Assembly (NCBI RefSeq): GCF_001612725.1
Contig: NZ_BDAZ01000026.1
Coordinates: forward strand, 62,001-126,000
Direction: 5' to 3'
Source of the DNA: Nocardia anaemiae NBRC 100462
Lineage (GTDB): Bacteria > Actinomycetota > Actinomycetes > Mycobacteriales > Mycobacteriaceae
Length of the DNA: 64,000 nt
Part shown: positions 32,705 to 41,770 of the stretch, piece by piece
How positions within the stretch are numbered: position 1 is the stretch's first letter
How the letters are laid out: each line of letters begins with the position of its first letter
Notes under the pieces: generated by a model
The model's input: only the letters and a program-made list of their open reading frames with translations
Told to the model about the DNA's origin: nothing
The model's database searches: none
Program-made: the position numbers and the translations under genes

Positions 32705-32929
32705 ATGGATCCTGAACCAGTGCGGGTGCGGGTGATCCTGTTGTTCGGCGATCGGGCGCAGGTGCAGACACCATGGCATCCGGCACATTCGCCGATGTGG
32801 ATACCGGCGGCCGATATCGCCGAACAGGCCGGGCTGCCGCAGAACGAATTGCCGGGACGGGAGTTCTGGGCCACCGGCGATGAGCACGGGCTGACCGGAT
32901 TTCGGCTGGTCTTCGACCCGCGACTCTGA
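32705..32929 (+). CDS. Small conserved hypothetical protein
   Basis: A 74-residue soluble protein: VRVRVILLFGDRAQVQTPWH, MWIPAADIAEQAGLPQNELP, then FWATGDEHGLTGFRLVFDPR. No family was recognised. An in-frame ATG at 32657 overlaps the P450 stop (TGATG) and would add 16 residues with translational coupling; the ATG at 32705 (MDPEPVRVRV) gives the more natural N-terminus. It follows cyp125 and may be in its transcript. A stem-loop lies 22 bp after the stop. Confidence 0.5.
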   Translation: MDPEPVRVRVILLFGDRAQVQTPWHPAHSPMWIPAADIAEQAGLPQNELPGREFWATGDEHGLTGFRLVFDPRL

Positions 32930-32950
32930 CACGAACCGGAATCCCGCAGT

Positions 32951-32974
32951 GCGGCACGCATATCCGCGTGCCGC
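32951..32974. terminator. Bidirectional stem-loop terminator
   Basis: GCGGCACGC (32951-32959), ATATCC loop, GCGTGCCGC (32966-32974): a perfect 9-bp GC-rich stem between convergent genes. There is no T-tract, as is common for actinobacterial terminators. Confidence 0.55.
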
Positions 32975-32996
32975 GAGGGCGCCCGAAAGTCATGGG

Positions 32997-33509
32997 CTAG
33001 TTCGGCACCATGTCGTATTTCAGTAGCTTGAACCCGGCGGGCACGGTGGCGCTCATCGAGATGCGATCCCCGGACCACGTCCCGACCAGTGCGAAATCGC
33101 CACCGGCGCAATCCGCGCCCTCCGCGGTGAGCATCGGCAGCGGGTGGATGCGGTGGCGGTCATCGCCGTGCCGGACCGTCGCCTTGTCCACATAGGTGTG
33201 TTTGTCGTGATTGAGGATGTAGCGGCCGATGAAGCCATTCTGGGGCGCGACCAGCGGGGCGACGGTGGCGGCCTGGTCGTAGAGGCTGGCCCGCTGCCCC
33301 ATCTGCGGTCCGGCCCACACCACGCGGGTCGGCACCGTCAGCAGGCGCTCCACACCCTGGACGAAGTCGTCGCCGATCCAGGCGCGTTTCAGGAAGCGGA
33401 CCTTGGGTTCCAGATACCCGATCAGCTTGTGGTCGGCGTCCAGGAAGACGGCTCTGCAGAACTGCCCCACGGGGGTGATTTCCTCTCTGGGATAACGGCT
33501 TTCGGACAA
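32997..33509 (-). CDS. Conserved hypothetical protein
   Basis: A 170-residue protein of mixed alpha/beta character: GQFCRAVFLDADHKLIGYLE, TRVVWAGPQMGQRASLYDQA, GRYILNHDKHTYVDKATVRH, ALVGTWSGDRISMSATVPAG. No signal peptide or membrane segment and no recognised family. ATG 33509 begins MSESRYPREE. It is divergent from the F420-type oxidoreductase at 33626 and convergent with the small gene after cyp125. Confidence 0.55.
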   Translation of the reverse strand: MSESRYPREEITPVGQFCRAVFLDADHKLIGYLEPKVRFLKRAWIGDDFVQGVERLLTVPTRVVWAGPQMGQRASLYDQAATVAPLVAPQNGFIGRYILNHDKHTYVDKATVRHGDDRHRIHPLPMLTAEGADCAGGDFALVGTWSGDRISMSATVPAGFKLLKYDMVPN

Positions 33510-33625
33510 TCTAGCCGTGCGGGTACCGCTGCCGCTCGGCGGGCGGTTACAGAAGAGTTACCGGCATGTTCAGGTCTGCTCGCGATCACCTGCCCGGGGC
33601 GCTGCGCCGCGCGAGCTAGGCTCGG

Positions 33626-34549
33626 ATGATGCGATACGCCATCTCGGTTCCGCAGCTCATTCCCGACGGAACATTCCAACCGGAAAGCCTGCGGGCCTAC
33701 CTGGATCGAGCCGAGGCGCTCGGCTTCGAGAGCGCCTGGACCACCGAGCAACTGCTCGGATCCGCGCCCAATCTGAGTCCGATCGAGTTATTGACCTACG
33801 CGGCCGCATGCAATGAGCGACTGCGCTTCGGATGCGCGGTATTCGTTACACCGCTGCACAATCCGGTGCATCTCGCCAAACGCATCAGCACGCTGGATCA
33901 GCTCACCCGCGGCCGACTCGAGATCGGCGTCGGGATCGGCGGCCGCAACCGAATGTTCTCCGCCTTCGATGTCGACCCTGCCGACAATCTGGTGTCCCGC
34001 TTCAATGAGGGTCTGCGCGTCATGAAGGCGCTGTGGACCCAGCCGCGGACCGATTTCGAGGGCGAGTTCTGGCAGCTGACCGCCGCCACCATGGAGCCGA
34101 AGCCGTTCCAGAAGCCTTATCCGCCACTGTGGTTCGGCGGCAGCACACCCGCGGCCTTGCGGCGGGCGGTCCGGCACGGTAACGGATTCTTCGGTGCCGG
34201 TTCGACTACGACGGCCAAATTCGCCGAGCAGGTCCGATTCGTACGCGAAACGGTGGCCGAAAACCCCGGCGCCCCATCGGATTTCCGCATCGCAAAACGC
34301 GTCTACATCGCGGTCGACGACGATCCGGCGCGAGCCGAACAACGCATGGCCACCGCCCTGACCGACTTCTACGGCGACTTCGGCAAAACCCTGCTCCCCG
34401 TCGCCGTACACGGCACTCCAAAGGACTGCATCCAGGGCCTACGCGAGGTCGCCGACGTCGGCGCCGAACTAATCCTGATCAACCCCCTCTTCGACGAGTA
34501 CGCCCAAATGGAACGCATCGCCACCGAAGTCCTCCCCCACCTCCCCTGA
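33626..34549 (+). CDS. LLM-class F420-dependent oxidoreductase
   Basis: A 307-residue luciferase-like TIM-barrel enzyme. It opens MMRYAISVPQLIPDGTFQPE and has the strand LRFGCAVFVTPLHNPVHLAK, the conserved LDQLTRGRLEIGVGIGG and FWQLTAATMEPKPFQKPYPP followed by LWFGGSTPAALRRAVRHGNG. These mark the F420-dependent (rather than FMN) branch common in actinobacteria (TIGR036xx types). The substrate is unknown. ATG 33626 or 33629 both follow CTCGGATG; the upstream start is kept. It ends 9 bp from the convergent MFS fusion gene. Confidence 0.85.
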   Translation: MMRYAISVPQLIPDGTFQPESLRAYLDRAEALGFESAWTTEQLLGSAPNLSPIELLTYAAACNERLRFGCAVFVTPLHNPVHLAKRISTLDQLTRGRLEIGVGIGGRNRMFSAFDVDPADNLVSRFNEGLRVMKALWTQPRTDFEGEFWQLTAATMEPKPFQKPYPPLWFGGSTPAALRRAVRHGNGFFGAGSTTTAKFAEQVRFVRETVAENPGAPSDFRIAKRVYIAVDDDPARAEQRMATALTDFYGDFGKTLLPVAVHGTPKDCIQGLREVADVGAELILINPLFDEYAQMERIATEVLPHLP

Positions 34550-34558
34550 CCCCGCACC

Positions 34559-37105
34559 TCAGCGGGGGTCGGGGGCTTCTGCGGGTTCGTAGCCGAGGCG
34601 GACGTCGTGGGTTACTTCGCCGCCGGAGACTGTCACTCGGGTGGTGACGGGTGGGTAGCCCCGGGCTATTACGGTGTAGTGGCCTTCGGGGAGGTCGGTT
34701 ACCAGATAGCGGCCGTTGGCGTCGGTGCGGGCGGTGGCGGTGAGGTCGCCGGATGCGTCCAGGACGGTGATCTGGATGTCCGGGACGGCTCGGTCGCCGT
34801 CGGCCCAGGCCGATCCGGCCAGCACGGCCATCGACGCCATATCGATGTCGTGGTGCAGGAGACCGCTGTCGGGAATGGTGAGGGTGGTGGCGCTGGGGCG
34901 CATATGTTCGGCGACCGCCACCAGGGTGTAGGTGCCCGAGACGACGCCGTGGCAGACATACCCGCCGTCACCCCCGGTGATCGCGGCACCGACGACTTCA
35001 CCGTGGATATCGGTCAGCGTGACGGTGGCACCGGGTAGCGGGGTGCCGCGACCCGCCGAACGGACCACTCCGGACAATTCGCCGGAGCCGGTGAGGGTCA
35101 GGTCGAGCTGCTGTGGTCGCTGTCCGATGGCCACGCTGACCGCCTCCGGCCGATGTCCGGTCGCCGATGCGATCAAGACGTAGTTGCCCGCGGCGGGTGC
35201 CTCGATGCGATAGCCACCGTCGGCATCCCCGGTCGCCCGCGAAACCTGGTGTCCCCGTTGGTCGATCAGGGTCAACACCGTGCCCGGCACCGGTCTGCCG
35301 TCCTCGCGCCCGATCCGCCCGCCGATCGATGTGCCTTCGTAGTCGAGGCCCGAAGGCGACTGCGGCACAACTGCGGCCACATACACGCCATTGCCTTCGT
35401 GATCCACCGAAACGCGGCCGACGGCACCGGCAAGCACCGGTTCGGGTTCGGAGACCACAAGCGCGGCGCCCTCCCAGACCTGTGCCTCGTTCCAGCTGGA
35501 TTCCAGGGATACCGGCTCCACGGCGGGAGCCGGATTGTCCTGCAGCGGAATTTCTTTCATGAACATCAGCACCAAGCAGGCCAGCAGCGCGACGCCCGCC
35601 GCGGCATAGAAGACGCCGTGCATCGCATCGGTGAACCCGATCAGAATCGGCACCCTCAGCTCATCCGGCAGCGCGGCGATTCCGCTGGTGTTGCTCTGCA
35701 TGGTGCTCAACTGCGCGGCGTCGAACCCGGCGGGCAGCGCACCACCGAATGCGTCGATGATCCGGTGCGGCAACAGATTGAACAGAATGGTCAGGAACAC
35801 CGCGACACCGAGGGTGCCGCCCATCTGCCGGAAGAAGGTCGCCGACGCTGTCGAAACACCCATATCCGAACGCGGACCGGCATTCTGCGCCGCGATGATC
35901 AGGGTCTGCATGCAGCAACCGAGTCCGAATCCGATGACGCCGCCGTAGACCAGCGGCTGCCACAGCGGACTGTCGTAATGCACTTGCCCGTAGAGTGCCG
36001 CACCGACCGCGATGATGAATGTCCCGATCACCGGCAGGACCTTGTAGCGCCCGGTCAATTTGGTGGTCAATCCGGCCAGTTGCGAGCCGAACATGATCCC
36101 GAGCACCAGCGGCAGCATCAGCAGACCGGATTTGGTCGGCGAATATCCGCGCACCACTTGGAAATACTGCGGCACCATGACGATCGCGCCGAACATCGCG
36201 ATACCGACGATGAACCCGCCCGCGATGGTCACGCTGAAGGTCGAATTCTTGAACAGCCGCAACGGAATCAGCGCCGCATCCTTCATCAGGAACTCGACGA
36301 GTAGGAACAGCAGCAGCCCACCTACGCCGATCCCGTAGCAGATCAGCGCGCGCTGCGAACTCCAACCCCAATCCCGGCCCTGTTCGGCGACGATCAGCAG
36401 TGGCACCACGCAGGTCGTCAATGCCACCGCGCCGAACCAGTCGATGCGGTGATCCTGACGCTGATGCGGCGTATTGAGCACCTTGGCGACCACGCCGAGC
36501 GCGAGCACGCCGATCGGCGCATTGACCAGGAAGACCCAGCGCCAGCCCTCGAGACCCCAGAGCTGATCGTAGTTGGAGAAGAATCCGCCGAGCACCGGAC
36601 CGAGCACCGTCGCGGAACCGAAGACCATCATGAAATAGCCCTGGTAGCGCACCCGCTCCCGAGCGGGCACGATATCGCCGATGATGGTGAACGCCAACGA
36701 CATCAGCCCGCCCGCACCCAGGCCCTGGAAGGCGCGGCATCCGGCGAGTTCATACATCGAGGTGGCGAAGGTGCAGGCCACCGAGCCGATGACGAACAGG
36801 CCGATCGCGGTGAGGTAGAACGGCTTACGACCGTAGATATCGGCCAGCTTGCCGTACAGCGGGGTGGTGATCGTCGCGGTGATCAGATATGCCGTGGTCG
36901 CCCAGGCCTGTTCGTCGAATCCGTCCAGGCTGTTGGCGATCCGCACGATCGCGACGCTCACGATGTTCTGATCGAGCGCGGCGAGGAACATGCCGAGCAG
37001 CAGTCCGGACAGGATGGTCAGGATCTGCCGGTGCGACAGTGACGTACCCTCACCGGCATCCAGGTCCGGCGACGTTGCCGGGGCCTGGGTGGTCGAATTC
37101 GTCAT
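34559..37105 (-). CDS. MFS exporter (DHA2, 14 TM) fused to three carboxypeptidase-regulatory-like domains
   Basis: An 848-residue fusion. Residues about 25-515 form an EmrB/QacA-type permease (LDQNIVSVAIVRIANSLDGF, LADIYGRKPFYLTAIGLFVI, 14 helices to ACLVLMFMKEI). After a linker of about 60 residues come three tandem Ig-like units of about 80 residues: GTSIGGRIGREDGRPVPGTV, GELSGVVRSAGRGTPLPGAT and AVLAGSAWADGDRAVPDIQI, each ending with the G-x-Y-x-L/V-x-A pattern of carboxypeptidase-regulatory (CarboxypepD_reg/SdrD-B-like) folds. These sit after the last helix; with even helix number both ends are predicted cytoplasmic. ATG 37105 begins MTNSTTQAPA. Confidence 0.88.
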   Translation of the reverse strand: MTNSTTQAPATSPDLDAGEGTSLSHRQILTILSGLLLGMFLAALDQNIVSVAIVRIANSLDGFDEQAWATTAYLITATITTPLYGKLADIYGRKPFYLTAIGLFVIGSVACTFATSMYELAGCRAFQGLGAGGLMSLAFTIIGDIVPARERVRYQGYFMMVFGSATVLGPVLGGFFSNYDQLWGLEGWRWVFLVNAPIGVLALGVVAKVLNTPHQRQDHRIDWFGAVALTTCVVPLLIVAEQGRDWGWSSQRALICYGIGVGGLLLFLLVEFLMKDAALIPLRLFKNSTFSVTIAGGFIVGIAMFGAIVMVPQYFQVVRGYSPTKSGLLMLPLVLGIMFGSQLAGLTTKLTGRYKVLPVIGTFIIAVGAALYGQVHYDSPLWQPLVYGGVIGFGLGCCMQTLIIAAQNAGPRSDMGVSTASATFFRQMGGTLGVAVFLTILFNLLPHRIIDAFGGALPAGFDAAQLSTMQSNTSGIAALPDELRVPILIGFTDAMHGVFYAAAGVALLACLVLMFMKEIPLQDNPAPAVEPVSLESSWNEAQVWEGAALVVSEPEPVLAGAVGRVSVDHEGNGVYVAAVVPQSPSGLDYEGTSIGGRIGREDGRPVPGTVLTLIDQRGHQVSRATGDADGGYRIEAPAAGNYVLIASATGHRPEAVSVAIGQRPQQLDLTLTGSGELSGVVRSAGRGTPLPGATVTLTDIHGEVVGAAITGGDGGYVCHGVVSGTYTLVAVAEHMRPSATTLTIPDSGLLHHDIDMASMAVLAGSAWADGDRAVPDIQITVLDASGDLTATARTDANGRYLVTDLPEGHYTVIARGYPPVTTRVTVSGGEVTHDVRLGYEPAEAPDPR

Positions 37106-37426
37106 AATTTGAGCCCTAGTTCTGATCGGCTATCCGTGGTGGAAGTGTCTCGAAACCTGAGTCGAGCCGGTCGAGCAGTTGGCACACTGCGCCACAAGCG
37201 ATCTGCCCCCACACGCCGATCACCCGTAACTAGTTGCGCTCGCTAATATACATACGGCCGCTCAGGGCGAAACGGCCTGGTCGGATCATCCCGGCAGCGA
37301 ATGCTTCGGCGGCCGAGCGGATCCGGACGGCACTGCACCGAATCGCTGGCAAGGGGTTCGGCCGCAGCCGAAAATCATGACGGATTCGGCGTGAACCGAT
37401 TCGCCGGATGGTCGGTTCCAGGTTTG
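37106..37426. other. Upstream region of the MFS fusion; no gene seen
   Basis: This 321-bp stretch has an AT-rich patch with TATATT on the minus strand (around 37244-37250), a candidate -10 for the MFS fusion. A near-palindrome CGTAACTAGTTGCG lies just downstream of it (37225-37238). Nothing else supports a gene. Confidence 0.35.
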
Positions 37427-38476
37427 TCAATAGGAGTTGAACTGGCTGCGCCAGCGCGGATTCAGTTCGTCGGCAAGGAGTTCGGGAGCCGAGATCCTGT
37501 TCGGGTCGCCGTCGGAGGTATAGCGCTGGTCCGGATGCTGGTCGAGGCGGTCGAGCCAGTAGCCGGAGGCGAAGTCGACCTCGCTCTTTCCCGAGCGGAT
37601 GCGTGGCACAGCAGTGGGATCGACCTGCCCGAATGGGGAGGGCGCGGGTTCGGCGCCGACCAGCAGCACGGCCTCGAACATGTAGTTTGTGCCGTCCCAG
37701 GTTCCTGCGGTGGCGAGTGCACGATCGGTCGGGAAGATGCCCAGCGGCAAGGCCATCGTGCGCACGCGATCGCCGGGCGCCGCGGTCACGATCGCGCGCA
37801 GGTTCTCGACCAACTCACGCTGCACGCCGGTGCCGTCCAAACGACCGAGGTTGGCATGGCTCGCGGTGTGCGCGCCGATTTCGTATCCATGCGCAGCCAG
37901 CCAGGGCAGTGCGCGCGCGTCACCGGCGAACGGCTCGTTATTGACATAGAACGTCGCCGTGGGATGGAAGTCGGGATTGCGCGCACGGAACTCCTCGAGA
38001 ATCCCAATCGCGGTATTCGGGGCAACCTGTGCGTCCTCGGTGAACCGGAGTTGGGTGATGGTGGAGTCGTCGAAGGTGAGCACCACGGGGTGGGTGCCCG
38101 CGGGGATGTCGATATGGCCGCAGATGTAATCGGCGACGGTCACCGGTCGATAGTTCTCGCGGTACAGGCGCTCGAGTTCGGCACGGAACTTCTCCGGGGT
38201 CTGGTCGTATTCGCCGACCGGAGTGGGTGTCACCTGGTGGTACATCAGGATGGGTACGAGTCCGAGCTCGTTGGCTCTCACCGCAATCGGGTCGGGCGTC
38301 GCTGTGGCCACCGGAACCTTCTCGATCGCCGCCGGAACCGGATCCGCCGCCGCACCACATGCGGTGACCATCGCGATTATCAAGGCCGACAGGACAACCC
38401 GAGTTCCGAGAGCCGAGCACCGCACCACCGATCGAACGGTACGCGGTACCAAGGAATCTCGGTTGCGAATCGGCAT
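37427..38476 (-). CDS. Lipoprotein polysaccharide deacetylase (CE4/NodB)
   Basis: A 349-residue exported lipoprotein. The signal sequence ends in the lipobox MVTACGAA, with acylated Cys at about residue 40. The NodB domain has PILMYHQVTPTPVGEYDQTP, the catalytic VVLTFDDSTITQLRF, and the metal motif IGAHTASHANLGRLDG (H-x3-H). CE4 enzymes of this PgaB-like type deacetylate poly-N-acetylglucosamine or related exopolysaccharides. ATG 38476 starts MPIRNRDSLV. It is divergent, 61 bp apart, from a DUF4015-type glycoside hydrolase; together they resemble the two domains of PgaB. Confidence 0.85.
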   Translation of the reverse strand: MPIRNRDSLVPRTVRSVVRCSALGTRVVLSALIIAMVTACGAAADPVPAAIEKVPVATATPDPIAVRANELGLVPILMYHQVTPTPVGEYDQTPEKFRAELERLYRENYRPVTVADYICGHIDIPAGTHPVVLTFDDSTITQLRFTEDAQVAPNTAIGILEEFRARNPDFHPTATFYVNNEPFAGDARALPWLAAHGYEIGAHTASHANLGRLDGTGVQRELVENLRAIVTAAPGDRVRTMALPLGIFPTDRALATAGTWDGTNYMFEAVLLVGAEPAPSPFGQVDPTAVPRIRSGKSEVDFASGYWLDRLDQHPDQRYTSDGDPNRISAPELLADELNPRWRSQFNSY

Positions 38477-38537
38477 AACCGTGCCCCATCGCGCTGTCCG
38501 AGGTAGATAGTTAGGCAATAGCGACAGGTGAAAGTTG

Positions 38538-40145
38538 GTGTGCGCGTTGGATAAATTGGTCCCGATTACCGGGCGATGGCGGCTCGCGGCAATAGCGGTT
38601 ATCGCAGCTTTATCAATACTCATCGCATCCGTGATCATCGGCGCCAATCGGTCCGAGCCCGCGGGTTTGGCGCTGGCCGGATTACCGGACGGTGTCGTCG
38701 GGGCCAGCACGCTGAGCGGTCTCGCATTGCGTGTGGACGCCAAGGGCCACAACCCGAACGATATGCGGCTCGAACTCGACGGCAAGGCGGTGCACGGCAC
38801 GGTCGAGGGCGATTCGGTGGTGTACCGGCCCGGACAGCTCGCCGATGGCGACCACGAGTTCACCGCCGAGATCCCACGCGGGGGCATACTCGGCCTGTTC
38901 AGCGCCGGTCCCGGGGTTACCGCGACCTTCACCGTCGATACCGAAGCGCCGAAACTTGAAGTGACCCAGCCGGGCACCGCGGCATCCTATCGTCAGCCGA
39001 TCACATTGCGCGGCAAGGAATCCGGTGCCGTGCACGTATCCGTCGGCACGCAATCGATCACGCCAGCCGCGGACGGCACTTTCGAGATCACGCTGCCGCG
39101 CACACCGGTCGGCGGTGCGGTGACCGCGGTAGACGCGGCGGGAAATAAGGCGACGCAAGCGATTACGTCCTCGGTCGATATGCCCCGCGTCAAGGCCGTG
39201 CATATCACGGCGTACGGATGGGCATACGACGGCTTGCGCGAGCCCATTCTGGATATGGCCCGCGAGGGACGCATCGACACCGTTCAACTCGATATCAAGG
39301 ATGAGGACGGGGTCATCGGCTACGACTCACAAGTGCCGCTGGCCCGGCAGACGGGCGCGGCCACCAGTATCTACGATGTGCGCGCCGCATTGCGGCAACT
39401 GCACGAGCTGAATCTACGAGTGGTCGGGCGAATCGTGGCCTTCCGTGATCCGACCATGGCCGAATGGGCCTGGCACGAAGGACATCCGGACTGGGTCATC
39501 CAGAATCCCTCCGGTCAGCCGTATGCCAGCAAGTACGGTGCTATCGCATTCACCAACTTCGCCAATCCCGAAATCCGCAAGTACAACATCGATCTCGCGA
39601 CCGAGGCGGCCGAGCTCGGCTTCGACGGCATCATGTACGACTATGTCCGGCGGCCGGATGGCGCGCTGGCGCAGATGCAGTTTCCGGGTCTGACCGTCAC
39701 GCCCAGTGAATCGATCGCCGAATTCCTGCACGAGAGCCGGGATCCGGTACGTGACAAAGGCGCGAATCTCGGTGCCGCCGTATTCGGCATCGCGGCGTCG
39801 CGCCCGGATGAGATCGCCCAAGACATTCCGCGGATCGCCCGGTATGTCGACTATGTCGCTCCGATGCTCTACCCGTCGCACTGGAATGCCGGTGAATACG
39901 GTGTCGCGAACCCCAATGCCCAGCCGTACGACATCATTGTCCGATCGCTGGCCGATTTCTTCGAACAGACCGAAGGCACCGGCGCGAAAGTCATTCCATG
40001 GCTGCAGGATTTCAGCCTCGGGGTGAACTACGGGGATGCCGAGGTCAAAGCGCAGATCGATGCGGCGGCAGCCGCGGGGACGAACAGCTTCTTCCTGTGG
40101 AACGCGGCGTCGCGATATCACTCCTCGGCGGTCGTGCCCGGCTGA
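38538..40145 (+). CDS. Membrane-anchored DUF4015-type glycoside hydrolase
   Basis: A 535-residue protein with an N-terminal hydrophobic anchor (LAAIAVIAALSILIASVIIG). Two Ig-like strands-rich domains follow (about 50-210). The catalytic TIM-barrel part starts VKAVHITAYGWAYDGLREPI and has DTVQLDIKDEDGVIGYDS, LRVVGRIVAFRDPTMAEW, LGFDGIMYDYVRRPDG (conserved D...D) and VAPMLYPSHWNAGEYG, diagnostic of DUF4015 (putative GH13-like, related to PgaB's C-terminal hydrolase). GTG 38538 has AGGTGA 6 bases upstream. It should cleave an extracellular polysaccharide together with the divergent deacetylase. Confidence 0.85.
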   Translation: MCALDKLVPITGRWRLAAIAVIAALSILIASVIIGANRSEPAGLALAGLPDGVVGASTLSGLALRVDAKGHNPNDMRLELDGKAVHGTVEGDSVVYRPGQLADGDHEFTAEIPRGGILGLFSAGPGVTATFTVDTEAPKLEVTQPGTAASYRQPITLRGKESGAVHVSVGTQSITPAADGTFEITLPRTPVGGAVTAVDAAGNKATQAITSSVDMPRVKAVHITAYGWAYDGLREPILDMAREGRIDTVQLDIKDEDGVIGYDSQVPLARQTGAATSIYDVRAALRQLHELNLRVVGRIVAFRDPTMAEWAWHEGHPDWVIQNPSGQPYASKYGAIAFTNFANPEIRKYNIDLATEAAELGFDGIMYDYVRRPDGALAQMQFPGLTVTPSESIAEFLHESRDPVRDKGANLGAAVFGIAASRPDEIAQDIPRIARYVDYVAPMLYPSHWNAGEYGVANPNAQPYDIIVRSLADFFEQTEGTGAKVIPWLQDFSLGVNYGDAEVKAQIDAAAAAGTNSFFLWNAASRYHSSAVVPG

Positions 40146-40148
40146 TTC

Positions 40149-41633
40149 CTACTGGTCCGCGTAGCAGGTGACGTCGGTGGCAGGCAGGGTGCCCTCGGCG
40201 TAGTAGGTATTGATCGCGTTGTTGACGCAGGCGCTCAGATCCGGCCGGAAGGTCATGTGGATGCGGATGTCCTGCAGTGTGACCATGCGGGATGCGGAGA
40301 GGTGCTGATGTAGTCGGGCACCGTGGGTGTACGGCGTTCGCGCGTCACCGGTTGCCTGCAGGATGAGCGCGGGAACCGAATTCCGCACGGTGGTAGCGGG
40401 TTCCACCGGCCTGGGCCAGAATGCGCACGGCTGAATGTTATTGGCCAGCGGACCGAAAATCGGCTGCGTGGCGCGGCTCGCTTCGATATTGCCCGCGTAC
40501 CACGCCGGATCTGTCGGTGCGGCGGCATCGGCGCAGGCGATCTGGGCCAAGGTGGAGTTCTCCTCGGATCGCAAGGCCTGCAAGACGATTTGCAGGCGTG
40601 GCGCCCGCGCGGAAACGGGTGGGCCGCCCGCCGCATCGGCGATCTCGCGCAACATTTCGGCCAGCGCTTGGTTGCGCCGGAAATCGGTCACCGTGTTGTG
40701 CAAGAGAAATGGCAGCCAATGATCGTCGATCGGAAAGTCGTCCATCACGATCGGTTGCCGCCCCGCCGTGGCGATCAGCTCGGTCAGCCATGCCAGCACT
40801 TCCGCTGGGGACGAACCGAAGTGATACGTATCATCCTGTTCCGCAGCCCAATTCGACCATTCGTCGATCGCTCGCTCGTCCGAGTCGCCCCAATCCTGCA
40901 CGAGGCCGGTCCAATACCGATCCGGATCGATCGCGCTGTCGAACACCATCCGGTCGCTGTGGTCCGGGAACATCTGCGTGAATACCGCGCCCAGGTACGT
41001 GCCATAGGAGACGCCGTAATAGCTGAGCTTCGGTTCGCCCAGCGCGACTCGGATGACCTCCATATCGCGAGCGGTATTGCGGGTGGTGAGCTGGCGCACC
41101 TTCACCGGATCATCGGCGAGACAGCCCGCGGCCATATCCGCCGCCAGTGCGGTTTCCCGCGCGAAGCCCTGCGAAGTCAGACCAGCGGAATGGATCATTT
41201 CGCCGACGGGCCATCCGCAGCGCGGCGTGCGCCCGGAGTCGCCGACACCACGCGGATCCATACCGATCAAATCGAAGCGGGCCCGCACTCGCGGGCTGAG
41301 CACGTCACCGAGCAGATCCACGGTGTCCAGACCCGATGCGCCGGGACCACCCGGATTGGCCAGCAGAACGCCATGGCGCTGATCCGGATCGGTGGCCCGG
41401 ACCCGGGATATCGCGATCTTCAGCGTGCGATCGGAGGGCCGCAGATAATCGAGCGGCACCAGCACATAGGCGCATTCGGCCCCGGCCTTGTCCAGATCCT
41501 CGAGACCGCAAGCGTGCCAGTGCAGTCGCTGGTGATAGAACCGGTATTCCGGATCGACCTGTGCCCCGGGCACGGTGAGCAGCGCCGACCCGACCGCTAC
41601 CAGCACCAACCACCGCAAAAGCCTCGCCGACAA
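40149..41633 (-). CDS. Secreted S33-type serine peptidase / alpha-beta hydrolase (TAP-like)
   Basis: A 494-residue exported enzyme with a signal peptide (RLLRWLVLVAVGSALLTVPG). The oxyanion loop is LLANPGGPGASGLDTVDLLG, followed by DLIGMDPRGVGDSG, nucleophile elbow YYGVSYGTYLGAVFTQMFPD, the acid in LQATGDARTPYTHGARL and histidine in DIRIHMTFRPDLS. This is the tripeptidyl-aminopeptidase family (SCO7095/TAP-like, with the C-terminal TAP extension). It likely trims N-terminal peptides outside the cell. The start (TTG 41633) is uncertain; no ATG or GTG gives a better signal peptide. It is convergent with the glycoside hydrolase, 3 bp apart. Confidence 0.85.
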   Translation of the reverse strand: MSARLLRWLVLVAVGSALLTVPGAQVDPEYRFYHQRLHWHACGLEDLDKAGAECAYVLVPLDYLRPSDRTLKIAISRVRATDPDQRHGVLLANPGGPGASGLDTVDLLGDVLSPRVRARFDLIGMDPRGVGDSGRTPRCGWPVGEMIHSAGLTSQGFARETALAADMAAGCLADDPVKVRQLTTRNTARDMEVIRVALGEPKLSYYGVSYGTYLGAVFTQMFPDHSDRMVFDSAIDPDRYWTGLVQDWGDSDERAIDEWSNWAAEQDDTYHFGSSPAEVLAWLTELIATAGRQPIVMDDFPIDDHWLPFLLHNTVTDFRRNQALAEMLREIADAAGGPPVSARAPRLQIVLQALRSEENSTLAQIACADAAAPTDPAWYAGNIEASRATQPIFGPLANNIQPCAFWPRPVEPATTVRNSVPALILQATGDARTPYTHGARLHQHLSASRMVTLQDIRIHMTFRPDLSACVNNAINTYYAEGTLPATDVTCYADQ

Positions 41634-41770
41634 CCCACTCGCCTCTCACCGCCAAATCCCGCAACTTCGTACCACAACCCGCCGCAGGGCGGCCTTGCCA
41701 CATTTGGTGGTGCCGCCGATACTCCAAGGGGGCCGCGCCACCGCCGGTTCCGCGTCGAGGGGAGGAACCA

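Noticed and set aside
35153..36304. Open frame of 383 codons on the plus strand
   Set aside because: It lies entirely antisense to the MFS fusion gene and has a basic, low-complexity composition.
37230..37430. 66-codon minus-strand frame before the MFS fusion
   Set aside because: No ribosome site, Arg-rich composition, and it overlaps the promoter region.
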